From CAVUCE01 sp963739985 (GTDB lineage: Bacteria; Bacteroidota; Ignavibacteria; Ignavibacteriales; Ignavibacteriaceae): a DNA stretch of 64,000 nt. The translations under genes were made by a program, and so were the position numbers. The stretch spans positions 62,001-126,000 of the forward strand of contig CAVUCE010000022.1 in NCBI GenBank assembly GCA_963739985.1, read 5' to 3'. Every line of letters starts with the position of its first letter. Positions within the stretch are counted from its first letter, which is position 1. Below are positions 8,463-18,553 of the stretch, piece after piece. The notes under the pieces are model-generated. The model had not been told where the DNA came from. It saw only the letters and a list, made by a program, of their open reading frames with translations, and ran no database searches.

Positions 8463-10379
8463 CTACTCTTCTAACATTCGCTTTATGATATTAAGATTCT
8501 GATGATTTGCTATATTTTTTGCTTCCGGAGTATATAGAAAATCTATTCTTGGTTTGTAATATTCAGTAATTTTCCCTCTTACCATTTTAAGAGTGCTGTT
8601 AAGAAATTTATTCTGCTCGGTAAATCCTTCACCCAGAACAGCTATTGCAGAAGGCAGCCATCTTTCCGGAAATTTTCCGGAGATTTCACCGCCTGACTTA
8701 AATTTATCGATCTCCGACTGCAATAGGTTTAGTATTTTTTGATGCGTTTCAGATAAATCTTTAACAAAACTATTTTGATTGGTCCATCTTAGAATATTCT
8801 CTCTATTCGGAACTAAAAAAGCAACTGTATATGGGCTTTGATTATTGTAGAGCATTAACTGATCTATAAAAACCGAATTTTCTGTAATTGCCTCTTCTAT
8901 TCCTTCCGGGCTATATTTTTCTCCGTCACTTCCTATTAATAAGCTTTTATTTCTTCCCAAAACATATAAAAAACCATCTGAATCTAAATAACCAAGATCG
9001 CCTGTATACAACCATCCATTGCGAATTGTCTCAGAAGTTGCTGTTTCATTTTTCCAATAACCAGCCATAACGTTTTCGCCTTTTACGACAATTTCGCCTT
9101 TTAAACCTACCGGCAGCTCGTTTCCCTTTTCATCACAAATTTTTACTTTTAAATTTGGAACTATACTACCTGATGAACCTAGTTTGTGCCTTTTAGGAAC
9201 ATTTGCAGAAATTATTGGAGCCGCTTCTGTTAATCCATAACCTTGATACATTGGAATTCCGATTGCATAAAAAAATCTTTGCAGTTCAATATCAAGTAAT
9301 GCGCCTCCGCCAATAAAAAAGCTCAATCTAGAACCAAAACCTTCTCTAATCTTTTTGAATATGAGTCTGTCATAAATTTGATACAAAGGCATTTTAAGTA
9401 TTTTCACACCTTTCCCCCTGTTAAAACCATCCGAGTTGTAATCGTATGCTAATTTTAAAGCACTATTAAAAAGTTTCTCAATTTTCGGACCTTTTTCACG
9501 AATTCCTTTTTCTATATTTTTTCGAAAGCTTTTAGCTAAGGCAGGAACGCTTAATAGAAATGTCGGATTAGTTTCTTTTATATTCACAGGAATATTTTTT
9601 AATGTTTCCAACGCGGTTCTGCCTAATTGAACGGAAGCCATACTTGCACCATTTTTCATTAGAGTATAGATTCCGGCAGTATGCGCAAAGGCATGGTCCC
9701 AGGGTAAGATTAGAAGCGAAAGAAAACTTTCCGGAACATTTAATATGGCTGATGCTTGCTCAACATTTGAAGTATAATTCCTATGTGTTAATAAAATGCC
9801 TTTCGGATCGGCAGTAGTTCCTGATGTATAGCAAATATTTGCATAATCATTTTCGTTTAAATTATTGAGGCTTTCGGAAATAGCTCTTTCATTTTTAGCT
9901 AAATAATTTTCTCCTGAGATTATAAGATCGTCATATAATATTTCATCATTTTCATAAGCATCCAGCTTGTCCATTATTATTATTTTTTCCAAATCCGGTA
10001 AATCATTTTTGATTTTTCGTATTTTTTCAACTTGGGTATTTGAAACAATAACAAACTTCGTTTCGGAATGGGAAAGTCTGAATTTGAGATCCGATGATTC
10101 ATCAATTTTTACCGAGATAGGGACATTAACAGCACCGCAGTACAAGATTCCTAATTCACATATTAACCATCTATTTCGTCCTTCGGAAATAAGTGCGGCT
10201 TTATCTCCTTTTTTTAATCCCTTACCCATTAAACCGGCGGCAAACTTATATACTTCATCTTTTAGTTTTGAATAAGTAGTTCCAATAAAGTTGTCGTTAG
10301 TTTTTTCCCACATTAAATTGTTATTAGGATATTTAAGAACGCTGTCTTCAAATAATTGCGGAATAGTTCGTTGCGGCAT
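8463..10379 (-). CDS. Long-chain acyl-CoA ligase (AMP-forming, FadD15-like)
   Basis: Activates fatty acids to acyl-CoA through an acyl-adenylate, in the cytoplasm or at the inner membrane face. At 638 residues it has the usual length. Adenylate-forming motifs appear in order: P-loop YTSGTTADPKG (184-194), YQGYGLTEAAP, the hinge region GWLYTGDLGYLDSDGFLYVLGR, and the C-terminal lysine region GEKYSPEGIEEAI. The layout matches FadD15/eukaryotic-type ligases, not acetyl-CoA synthetase. GGGGGAAA lies just before the ATG. No fatty acid degradation genes adjoin it; the SDR/GntR remnants lie directly downstream. The substrate chain length is inferred from the family. Confidence 0.88.
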   Translation of the reverse strand: MPQRTIPQLFEDSVLKYPNNNLMWEKTNDNFIGTTYSKLKDEVYKFAAGLMGKGLKKGDKAALISEGRNRWLICELGILYCGAVNVPISVKIDESSDLKFRLSHSETKFVIVSNTQVEKIRKIKNDLPDLEKIIIMDKLDAYENDEILYDDLIISGENYLAKNERAISESLNNLNENDYANICYTSGTTADPKGILLTHRNYTSNVEQASAILNVPESFLSLLILPWDHAFAHTAGIYTLMKNGASMASVQLGRTALETLKNIPVNIKETNPTFLLSVPALAKSFRKNIEKGIREKGPKIEKLFNSALKLAYDYNSDGFNRGKGVKILKMPLYQIYDRLIFKKIREGFGSRLSFFIGGGALLDIELQRFFYAIGIPMYQGYGLTEAAPIISANVPKRHKLGSSGSIVPNLKVKICDEKGNELPVGLKGEIVVKGENVMAGYWKNETATSETIRNGWLYTGDLGYLDSDGFLYVLGRNKSLLIGSDGEKYSPEGIEEAITENSVFIDQLMLYNNQSPYTVAFLVPNRENILRWTNQNSFVKDLSETHQKILNLLQSEIDKFKSGGEISGKFPERWLPSAIAVLGEGFTEQNKFLNSTLKMVRGKITEYYKPRIDFLYTPEAKNIANHQNLNIIKRMLEE

Positions 10380-10438
10380 TTCATTTCCCCCGTGGAAGTT
10401 TATCAGAATTGATAAAATATTATAAATCTAAAATAAGT

Positions 10439-12553
10439 CTATTCATAGATAATATCATTAGAATATTTAAGCAGAGTTGTATTACGCTTATTAACTTTGT
10501 TGTTGTTGATAGCTATTGATAAAGCTTGTTTGGTCCCGATTATAATCATTAATTTGCTTGCCCTGGTTATAGCAGTATAAAGCAAGTTTCGCTGAAGCAT
10601 TACATAATGTGAAGTTGTTAACGGAACAATTACACAAGGATACTCACTCCCCTGACTTTTATGAACTGTAACAGCATAAGCCAATGTTATTTCTTCAAGC
10701 TCATTTGAATCAAAGACAATGCTTTTTCCGTTAAAATTTATTTTCATTTTATTTTCATCGTCATTGTATGATTGAACAAATCCCAAATCACCATTAAAAA
10801 CTTCCCTATCATAATTATTTTTTAACTGCATCACTTTATCGCCCAGCTTATAGATAGTTTTCCCTTTTTTATATATTACTTTATTATTATTTAGCCCGGC
10901 TTGCAATAATTCATTTAAATTAGAAACACCCGTCTCGCTTTTATGCATCGGGGTTAACACTTGAATATCTGTCATCGGATTAAAATTATAAGTAGCCGGA
11001 AGCCTTTCAGAACATAATTCCAATATTAATTGAGGAATTTTATTTGGATCGCTCATTTCAATGAAAAATAGATCGCCTTCTTTTTCAATATTTAGATTAG
11101 GGATTATACCTTTGTTAATATTATGAGCCGCCAAAACAATTTTGCTTTCTTGAGCTTGACGAAATATTTTTGTTAACCTAAATACCGGAATTCGATCACA
11201 TGCTATCAAATCTTTTAACACATTTCCTGGTCCAACCGAAGGAAGTTGATCTATATCTCCAACGAGAACTATAGAAGTTTCCGAACTTACAGCATCAAGC
11301 AAATGCTCCATTAGAAGAGTATCTATCATCGAAACTTCGTCAATTACAAGAAGATCCGCGATTAATGGATTTTCATTATTGTAATTAAATAAATCACCTG
11401 AAGGATTGTATTCAAGCAATCGATGAATTGTCTTGGCTTCTCTTCCGATTACTTCGGTCATCCTTTTTGCGGCTCTTCCGGTTGGTGCAGCTAAAAGTAT
11501 TTTCTTTTCTAATTGTTCATAAAGTTTAATTATTCCCCTTAGCGTTTCAGTTTTGCCGGTTCCAGGGCCACCGGTTAAAATCATCAACTTATTAACAATT
11601 GAGGCACGAATCGCCTCGACTTGTTCTTCGGTAAAATATTTTTTTAGATGTGATAAAAGTATGTCAATCTTAGTGTTTTCTAACGGAGGCTGACTTAACA
11701 GGAGATCAATTCTATTTTCAATTCTACGCTCAGCATAATAAAGAGAAGCTAAATATATTTTATCCTTATTAGTTACAATCATTCCATCTGATTCTAATTC
11801 TCGCAGTATTAAATCGGAATATTCCAACTCATAATTCAAGTTTTGATTAACGGAATTTAATAATTCAGTAAACGGCAGGTATACATGTCCATTTCTTGTA
11901 GCTTCATTTAGAATGTACAAAACTCCCGCTTTTATTCTGTAAGGATGGTCGCTGCTGAATCCGATTGATTTTGCGATTTCATCCGCAGTTTTGAAACCGA
12001 TGCCCCATATATCGTAAGTTAAGCGATATGGATTTTGTTTAACAATTTTAATGGAATCATTACCATAAACTTTGAATATTTTAATTGCGTGTGCGGTTGA
12101 AACTCCATAAGATTGCAAAAACATCATAACATCTTTAATTCCCTTTTGCTCTTCCCAACTCTGCTTAATCGAAGCAATTTTCTTTTTACCAAAACCGTCA
12201 ATTTCACTCAGACGTTCTACTTCGTTATCCAATATTTCAAAAGTTCGTTCACCAAATTTTTTAACAATTTTTTTCGCAGTTTTTTCTCCGATACCTTTTA
12301 TCAATCTTGAACTTAAAAATTTGATAATTCCAGCAGTTGTTGTAGGATAACCAACTTTAAACTCATCAATCTTAAATTGCTTACCAAATTTTGGATGAGT
12401 GACCCATTCCCCAAAAAGATCAATTGATTCACCGCTATTTAATTCAGGTAATATTCCTACGGCTGTTGAGCCATCTTCCAGTTTGATTACGCTATAGCCG
12501 TTTTCTTCATTGTGATAAATGTATGTATCTATAAATCCGTTAAGTTTATCCAT
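10439..12553 (-). CDS. recD2: RecD2-type ATP-dependent DNA helicase
   Basis: A superfamily 1B 5'-3' helicase of the RecBC-independent RecD2/YrrC class, linked in other bacteria to repair and replication fork maintenance. An OB-like N-terminal region is followed by helix-hairpin-helix motifs (about 85-130: GIGEKTAKKI, DGFGKKKIASI). Next come Walker A GGPGTGKT (328-335), the Walker B-type VIDEVSMID, and the C-terminal UvrD-like motif VTHKSQGSEYP-type sequence (here AVTVHKSQGSEYP) with TAITRA. At 704 residues it is full length. No recB or recC is seen. It is separated from the acyl-CoA ligase by about 60 bases and may be an independent unit. Confidence 0.92.
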   Translation of the reverse strand: MDKLNGFIDTYIYHNEENGYSVIKLEDGSTAVGILPELNSGESIDLFGEWVTHPKFGKQFKIDEFKVGYPTTTAGIIKFLSSRLIKGIGEKTAKKIVKKFGERTFEILDNEVERLSEIDGFGKKKIASIKQSWEEQKGIKDVMMFLQSYGVSTAHAIKIFKVYGNDSIKIVKQNPYRLTYDIWGIGFKTADEIAKSIGFSSDHPYRIKAGVLYILNEATRNGHVYLPFTELLNSVNQNLNYELEYSDLILRELESDGMIVTNKDKIYLASLYYAERRIENRIDLLLSQPPLENTKIDILLSHLKKYFTEEQVEAIRASIVNKLMILTGGPGTGKTETLRGIIKLYEQLEKKILLAAPTGRAAKRMTEVIGREAKTIHRLLEYNPSGDLFNYNNENPLIADLLVIDEVSMIDTLLMEHLLDAVSSETSIVLVGDIDQLPSVGPGNVLKDLIACDRIPVFRLTKIFRQAQESKIVLAAHNINKGIIPNLNIEKEGDLFFIEMSDPNKIPQLILELCSERLPATYNFNPMTDIQVLTPMHKSETGVSNLNELLQAGLNNNKVIYKKGKTIYKLGDKVMQLKNNYDREVFNGDLGFVQSYNDDENKMKINFNGKSIVFDSNELEEITLAYAVTVHKSQGSEYPCVIVPLTTSHYVMLQRNLLYTAITRASKLMIIIGTKQALSIAINNNKVNKRNTTLLKYSNDIIYE

Positions 12554-12690
12554 GATATAATTATTTTTTCAAAGCTATAAATATAAAGTGCGGTGGAATC
12601 AAATGCATGCGAATTGCAAAATTAGAAATACATTTTTCCGGTGAGAAAATGATTTGGTATTACAACATATTCAGATTCTAAAGTAAAAAT

Positions 12691-13002
12691 TTAAGTCATT
12701 ACTACAGAATTTTCCGAATCCATGAAATAAGTTGGAACTTGTTTATCCGCATCATCATCATTTATCCATTTTTCATTATCCAACAAGTAACGAAATTGAT
12801 ACTCGTTATTTTTAGGTAGTTTTAAACTAATTGTAAATGAACCATCTTTTTTGCTTTTGTTCATTGGCGTAGCTTGAGTATTCCAATCGTTAAAATCGCC
12901 AACTATTTGAGCTATTTTATATTTATGCCCAATATCTTTGGAAATTTTAAACGTAACCTTACATTCAGATTTATCGGTTGAATATTTTTTAGTGATTGCC
13001 AT
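12691..13002 (-). CDS. Small CBM48/AMPK-glycogen-binding-like protein
   Basis: A 103-residue protein that is essentially one isoamylase N-terminal (CBM48) fold. Visible hallmarks are the strand KVTFKI, VGDFNDWN, and the C-terminal YQFRYLLDNEKWINDDDAD. Such domains bind alpha-glucans such as glycogen, but in this stand-alone form the role is unknown. It has no signal peptide, so it is cytoplasmic. The ribosome binding site GGGGGAAGGG directly before the ATG makes this start firm. No glycogen enzymes are nearby. Confidence 0.8.
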   Translation of the reverse strand: MAITKKYSTDKSECKVTFKISKDIGHKYKIAQIVGDFNDWNTQATPMNKSKKDGSFTISLKLPKNNEYQFRYLLDNEKWINDDDADKQVPTYFMDSENSVVMT

Positions 13003-13232
13003 CCCTTCCCCCTTATGTTTTTACGGAAACGAAATTTGGTCAATGTAATTGCCGCATCATCAGAAAAAAATAATTCTTTATTTAAATATAAAAATTTGGT
13101 AAAAACGTCAAACAATTACTTGAATTTTATTGCGATTTTTTAGGATGTGAGTTTTATCGGTAAAAATGGAATTTATTTCAAATCGTATTGAAGTAAATAT
13201 TTTCTAACTTTAAGTTATTTGATAGAAAGTAA

Positions 13233-13841
13233 TTAGATGTATATCGCAAATCCAACTTGAATTACAAACGAATCCAAAGATATTTGCTTTGTGGTTGAAT
13301 CAATCTGGTTTGTACCAGGAATTTTTATTCTAGAATTAAGATTTGGTTCAAAAATGATATATTTGAACTGAGTATTAATGATAAATCTCGATGATAGAAA
13401 CCAATCGGCACCCAATCTAAAATTATAGCCGGTTTTATACTGAAGATTATCTTCACGCAATTTTCCGTAATTATCCAGGGTAAATGTTTCATTTGCAATA
13501 ATATTAATATCAGTTTTATAATAACCAAAACCCGCACCAACATAAGGTTGTAATAAATTATACTTTAATCGATAGACTAAACTAGCTTCAGCCCAAAATT
13601 GGGAATATGTCCCATTGGTTAACTCACCGCCTAGAGTAGTAGAACTTATTCCGCCAAAATCTGTTTTAACGGAAAATCCACGCTGCATTAAATATTCAAT
13701 TGAAAGATTTATTCCATTGCCGGTATTGATATAATTATTTTTTGGAACAACGGGAAGCTGAAATCCTATTTGAAAATGCTGAGCGAATATGACTGTTGAA
13801 AAAAATATGATTGCCGAAAATGTAAGGATAATATTGCGCAT
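13233..13841 (-). CDS. Outer membrane beta-barrel protein, OmpX/porin-family-like
   Basis: A 202-residue exported protein. A signal peptide (about 1-20) ends at FAQ. The mature part shows alternating polar and aromatic strands, for example FSVKTDFGGISSTTLGGE, LQPYVGAGFGYYKTD and GADWFLSSRFIINTQFKYI, and ends in FVIQVGFAIYI as beta-barrels do. About eight strands are expected from the length. No specific function can be read. It is a single gene between the CBM48-like gene and the RND operon. Confidence 0.75.
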   Translation of the reverse strand: MRNIILTFSAIIFFSTVIFAQHFQIGFQLPVVPKNNYINTGNGINLSIEYLMQRGFSVKTDFGGISSTTLGGELTNGTYSQFWAEASLVYRLKYNLLQPYVGAGFGYYKTDINIIANETFTLDNYGKLREDNLQYKTGYNFRLGADWFLSSRFIINTQFKYIIFEPNLNSRIKIPGTNQIDSTTKQISLDSFVIQVGFAIYI

Positions 13842-13951
13842 AAAGATATTCAGAGTTTTAGATTAATAGGAACGAAATAATAGCAAACAATTTTGCTAAA
13901 TAAAAGTAAGTTTTATGTGAGAATTGTCATTTAATGCAGCTAAATATAAAA

Positions 13952-14251
13952 TTATAATAACCTTTCAAGCGGAATTTGGAATAATCTTATTTTATCGTCC
14001 GGACGAACAGTGTCTTCATTTAGAATTTTAATACCTTCAATTAGATCAGATAGAATTTTATCATTTTCCAACCCAATCATTCTAACATGGTTATAACCCG
14101 GAAAAGTCCGAGTTCCCAAATGAGCATCAGATGAGTGCCCTTTCCCTTTTACATTTTCCCATTCAGTGTAATAATCAATTGAAAGATTTTCCATTAGCTT
14201 TGAAATTCTATCATCAAGAATATCATGATAAATTACAAATACAACTTTCAT
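13952..14251 (-). CDS. PG0541-family transporter-associated protein
   Basis: A 99-residue soluble protein with a PII-like or DUF3240-like ferredoxin fold pattern (MKVVFVIYHDI, then a His-rich loop GKGHSSDAHLGTRTFPGYNH, then a C-terminal beta strand). This small family is typically encoded beside RND efflux genes in Bacteroidota relatives. Here it is the last gene of the efflux operon, 27 bases after the pump gene, with AAAGGAG before the ATG. His and Asp residues in the loop suggest metal binding (inference). It may sense the pump substrate or modulate the pump, but this is not shown by the sequence. Confidence 0.75.
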   Translation of the reverse strand: MKVVFVIYHDILDDRISKLMENLSIDYYTEWENVKGKGHSSDAHLGTRTFPGYNHVRMIGLENDKILSDLIEGIKILNEDTVRPDDKIRLFQIPLERLL

Positions 14252-14278
14252 AATTGAACTCCTTTCAATGATATTTAA

Positions 14279-17200
14279 TTACTCTTGTATTGCGGGAACC
14301 TCTTTTGTCTTTTTCTTTTTGCTAAATAATCGAGCTAAGTCATCCAAAAAAGTGTAAACTACAGGTACAATAAATAAAGTAAGAAGAGTTGATGTAATTA
14401 AACCGCCGATGACGGCTTGTCCCATCGGAGCTCTAAATTCCGAACCTTCACCTAAAGCAAATGCAACAGGCACCATTCCGAAAATCATTGCAAATGTTGT
14501 CATTAAGATCGGCCTTAGTCTTGTTGGGCCGGCTTGTAAAAGAGCATCCAAACGCGACTGCCCTCTTCCTCTTAAAATGTTTGTATAATCTACAAGTAAA
14601 ATTCCATTCTTTGTTACAAGTCCCATTAGCATAATTATACCAATAAGCGATATAACAGAAATTGAACTGTTAAAAATGAGTAAGAATATCACCGCTCCGA
14701 TTATAGACATAGGTAGTGCAAGCATAATTGAAAATGGATGTGTAAAACTGTCAAATTGTGCAGCTAGGACTATATATACGAAAATAATTGCTAACGCTAG
14801 AGAAAGTAAGATATTTAAAAACGCTTCCGATTGCTGCTCGCCTTCTCCAATAACATGGACAGAATAACCGGGCTCCATATTCAATTTAGCAACTTCTTTT
14901 TGAATTCCGGCTAATGCATCACCCAATAAAACTCCGGATAAATTTGCATCAACACGAATTTCTTTTTGTCGAGCGTACCGATTTATTTGTGATGGTCCAA
15001 CACCCTGAGTAATTTTTGCGACATCACTAATCGGCACAATTAGATTTTTACCATTGCTTAAAGTTTTATTGCTTTTAACAGTTAAACTAGCAACATTAAT
15101 CGGATTAGTTCTGTCTTCTTTTTTTAATCTTACTCTTACATCAAACTGTTCATCTCCCTCTTGAAACTGAGTAGCAACAGCGCCATCAACCATTGCTCTA
15201 ACGGATGAGGCAACCAAATATGGATTTACACCGAGATCACTGGCTTTTTCTCTATCAAGCCTAATATTTACTTCAGGTTTGGAAGTCTCCAAACTATTTT
15301 CAACATCAACACAGCCTTTTGTTGACCTTACTATAGCCTCCACCTTATCCGCCAGCTCTTGGAGTTTATCAATATCATCACCTCTAACACTCATTGTTAC
15401 AGGTTTTCCACCGCCACCGGGTCCGCCTTGAACTGCAAAACTGAAATTTGCGCCTGAGATATATTTCATTTCATTTCTTAATTTATTCATTATCATCTTA
15501 TCACTTTTCTCACGTTCTTTCTTCTTAACCAATTTAACCAAAATAGTAGCTTTTGTTACCGGATTATTTCCCGCACCAATAGTTGTCAATACAGTATTAA
15601 CTTCCGGATAAGTTTCTAATGTCTTTTCAAGTATTGAACAAATATTCGACGTTTGTTCGAGCGAACTTCCAGGCGCAGCATTGACTGTAATATTAAATTC
15701 ATTCTGATCGCTCTCGGGGAAAAATTGTGAGCCTAGTAAGCCCATTAAGACAAAACTAAATAAGAAAACTACAATAGAAGCAGTAAGAATTAAGATACGA
15801 TGATGAAGTGACCAATTAAGCGCCTTCTTATATTTTACACTTAATAAATCGAATAAATGATTAAAATAGTAAAGCACTTTCTGAAAGATGTTGCCATCTT
15901 TTGTAAGCAGTTCATCTTCTCTATGCAACCAGCGTGATGAAAGCATCGGGGTTAATGTAAACGCAACGAACAATGAAACCAAAACTGCCACGGAAACCGT
16001 AATTCCGAATTGATAGAAAAACCGTCCAACAATTCCCGGCATAAAAGCTACCGGAACAAACACAGCCACAATTGTAAATGTTGTTGCCATTACTGCAAGA
16101 CCAATTTCTTCTGAAGCAGATTTTGCAGCTTCCATCGGAGTTTCACCTTGATCCATGTGCCGGTAAATATTTTCTATTACCACTATGGCATCATCAATTA
16201 GCAATCCTACTGCAAGTGAAAGTGCTAACAGGGACATCATATTCAGAGTAAAATTCAGAGCGTACATCACAATAAAACTTGCAATAATTGATGTTGGTAG
16301 AGCTAGTGCACTTATAATTGTTGCCCTAAAGTTTGCTAAGAAAAGATAGATAACGATTACAGCTAACAAACCACCATAAAAAATATCAAACAGAACATCA
16401 TTTATTGAATCTTTTATAAACACACTATTATCTTGCGCTACTTCAATTTTAAGATCGGCAGGTAAAGTCTTTTTTAAATTTTCTATTTGTTTATTTACTT
16501 CTTCTGCAACTTGAACCGTATTACTTCCGGATTGCTTAATTATATTAAGACTGACAGCTGTAATTCCGTTTACTCTGGTCAAACTTGTTTGTTCTTTTAC
16601 TCCATCAACCACTTTTGCTACATCAGATAGATAAACACTATTACCCATCGGTGTGGCAACAATTACTTTATTAAAATCGCTTACGTTTTTATATTTACCT
16701 AAGGTTCTTAATAAAAGTTGTCTCGAGCCATCAATTAAATTTCCACCCGGGATTTCGACATTAGAAGCACCAACTTTTTGAATAATATCTTGAATTGATA
16801 ATCCATAAGCTTGCATTTTTGCAGCATCAACTTGAATTTCAATTTCTCTTTCAGAACCTCCGACTAAATCAACAGAGCCAACACCCGGAATATTTTCGAG
16901 TCGTTTTTTAACTTCATTTTTTGTAAAAGTTGTAATATTCTTAGCAGATCGTGAGCCGGATACAGTAAGTGACATTATTGGAAAACTCGCCGGATCGTAT
17001 CTTTGAATTACCGGATCTTCAATTTCATTAGGTAGGTTTGCTCTTACAGCAGCTATTTTTTCTCTAACATCCTGTGCTGCTACTTTGCCGTCAATCTCTA
17101 ATTTAAAAGCAATAATAACTATCGAAACACCTTCTTGTGAACTAGACTGAATAAAATCAACGCCTTCAACCGGATTTACAGCTTCCTCAATTTTCTTTGT

Positions 17201-17389
17201 AACTTCACTTTCAATTTGTTCCGGTCCCGCACCGGGTAAAACAGTGGTAATTACTACAAATGGAATATCAACATTTGGATACAGATCAACATTAAGTTTA
17301 ACGAAAGAAAATAAGCCAAGTACAATCAGTGCCATAATCATCATTGTGGCAAATACAGGCCTTTTAATAGAGATATCTGCTAATTTCAT
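14279..17389 (-). CDS. RND efflux pump inner membrane transporter, HAE1/AcrB family
   Basis: Proton-driven inner membrane exporter of a tripartite pump. Its 1036 residues match AcrB/MexB. The first membrane helix follows MKLADISIKRPVFATMMIMAL, the paired Asp of the proton relay is in SLAVGLLIDDAIVVIENIY, and the second half repeats the fold with LIGIIMLMGLVTKNGILLVDY. Two large periplasmic loops are present. The HAE1-like sequence favours hydrophobic or amphiphilic substrates over metals. It is transcribed after tolC and the adaptor gene. TAGGA precedes the ATG. The C-terminus is Lys-rich. Confidence 0.93.
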   Translation of the reverse strand: MKLADISIKRPVFATMMIMALIVLGLFSFVKLNVDLYPNVDIPFVVITTVLPGAGPEQIESEVTKKIEEAVNPVEGVDFIQSSSQEGVSIVIIAFKLEIDGKVAAQDVREKIAAVRANLPNEIEDPVIQRYDPASFPIMSLTVSGSRSAKNITTFTKNEVKKRLENIPGVGSVDLVGGSEREIEIQVDAAKMQAYGLSIQDIIQKVGASNVEIPGGNLIDGSRQLLLRTLGKYKNVSDFNKVIVATPMGNSVYLSDVAKVVDGVKEQTSLTRVNGITAVSLNIIKQSGSNTVQVAEEVNKQIENLKKTLPADLKIEVAQDNSVFIKDSINDVLFDIFYGGLLAVIVIYLFLANFRATIISALALPTSIIASFIVMYALNFTLNMMSLLALSLAVGLLIDDAIVVIENIYRHMDQGETPMEAAKSASEEIGLAVMATTFTIVAVFVPVAFMPGIVGRFFYQFGITVSVAVLVSLFVAFTLTPMLSSRWLHREDELLTKDGNIFQKVLYYFNHLFDLLSVKYKKALNWSLHHRILILTASIVVFLFSFVLMGLLGSQFFPESDQNEFNITVNAAPGSSLEQTSNICSILEKTLETYPEVNTVLTTIGAGNNPVTKATILVKLVKKKEREKSDKMIMNKLRNEMKYISGANFSFAVQGGPGGGGKPVTMSVRGDDIDKLQELADKVEAIVRSTKGCVDVENSLETSKPEVNIRLDREKASDLGVNPYLVASSVRAMVDGAVATQFQEGDEQFDVRVRLKKEDRTNPINVASLTVKSNKTLSNGKNLIVPISDVAKITQGVGPSQINRYARQKEIRVDANLSGVLLGDALAGIQKEVAKLNMEPGYSVHVIGEGEQQSEAFLNILLSLALAIIFVYIVLAAQFDSFTHPFSIMLALPMSIIGAVIFLLIFNSSISVISLIGIIMLMGLVTKNGILLVDYTNILRGRGQSRLDALLQAGPTRLRPILMTTFAMIFGMVPVAFALGEGSEFRAPMGQAVIGGLITSTLLTLFIVPVVYTFLDDLARLFSKKKKTKEVPAIQE

Positions 17390-17432
17390 TTCAATTCCTA
17401 ATTTTACTCAAAAAATTACGTTGAGTTTAATA

Positions 17433-18500
17433 TCAAATTTCTTTGTTGCTGATATGAACTCTACTTCCTTCTTTAAGGTTGTTCATACCAAGGGTAACAA
17501 TAGTTTCACCATTTTTTAAGCCATTTAGAATTTCAGTTATTTCTCCGTTAGTCACCCCGATTTTGATTTCACGTTTGTATGCTCTTCCATTGTTTACAAC
17601 ATACACACTGCTTGAATTATCAATTGATATAATTGCGGAATTTGGTACAACTATAATATTATTAAGATTTTTTAACTCAACATTGACACGGCAAAACATT
17701 CCCGGCTTAAACCAAAAATCTCGAGTATTGGGAAAGATGGCTTTTATTTCAAACGATCTGGATTGTATGTCTGCTGATTTTGAAATTTGATTTATTTTGC
17801 CCGATTGAATTACATCAGGTTTTAGCTCAGAATAAATTTCAGCAACCTGATCGATTGCAAAGTTTGGTAAATCGATTTCTCCAACGGTAAAACTAACTTT
17901 CATTTTGGTTATTTTTGCAATAGTAATAAGCGGCATTCCGGGGTTAGTTAAATCACCAACATTAATATTAACCGCAGTAACAACTCCACTAATGGGTGCT
18001 GTTAGCTCAACAGTATTTTTAACAGCTTCGAAATTTGCTTTTGCAATATCATATGCTGTTTGTGTTCCATCCAGCATTTGTTGAGAAATTGCACCTTCAG
18101 CGTATAAGGCTTTCATTCTTTTATAATCTTTTTCAGCATTTTTATAACCGGCCTGGGCTTGAAAATATTGCGAAGATGATCCGGATTTGTCCAATGTTAA
18201 AACTAAATCTCCAAATTTTACATATTGCCCAACTCTAGCATTTATAGAAACAATTCGTTCTAAAATCTTTGAAACAATATTGGCTTGGTCCTCACCCTCT
18301 AATGTTCCTGTAAAAGCTTTAGTTAATTTGAGATCTTTAGATTGCACATTTGCAACTTTTACAGCTACAGTATCTAGATCAGCTAATTTCTTCACTTCGC
18401 CTGAGGTTTCACTTTTATTTCCACATCCATATATCCACAAAAAAGTGATTGTAAAGAGACATAATAGGCTTGATAGTTTTAATAAATATCTAAGTTTCAT
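17433..18500 (-). CDS. RND efflux periplasmic adaptor subunit (membrane fusion lipoprotein)
   Basis: Links the RND transporter to the outer membrane channel. The N-terminus is a lipoprotein signal with YGC at residue 26. The order lipoyl half, alpha-hairpin, lipoyl half, beta-barrel, membrane-proximal domain can be followed: ILERIVSINARVGQYVKFGDLVLTLD (about 83-108), a helical part near 112-160, then TAPISGVVTAVNINVGDLTNPGMPL. With 355 residues it is of normal size. The gene lies between tolC and the pump gene in the order outer membrane factor, adaptor, pump. GAGAGGAG precedes the ATG. Confidence 0.92.
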   Translation of the reverse strand: MKLRYLLKLSSLLCLFTITFLWIYGCGNKSETSGEVKKLADLDTVAVKVANVQSKDLKLTKAFTGTLEGEDQANIVSKILERIVSINARVGQYVKFGDLVLTLDKSGSSSQYFQAQAGYKNAEKDYKRMKALYAEGAISQQMLDGTQTAYDIAKANFEAVKNTVELTAPISGVVTAVNINVGDLTNPGMPLITIAKITKMKVSFTVGEIDLPNFAIDQVAEIYSELKPDVIQSGKINQISKSADIQSRSFEIKAIFPNTRDFWFKPGMFCRVNVELKNLNNIIVVPNSAIISIDNSSSVYVVNNGRAYKREIKIGVTNGEITEILNGLKNGETIVTLGMNNLKEGSRVHISNKEI

Positions 18501-18553
18501 TTTGATAACAGAGCTCCTCTCTATTCATCTTAATTTTAAAAATCTTATAATCT

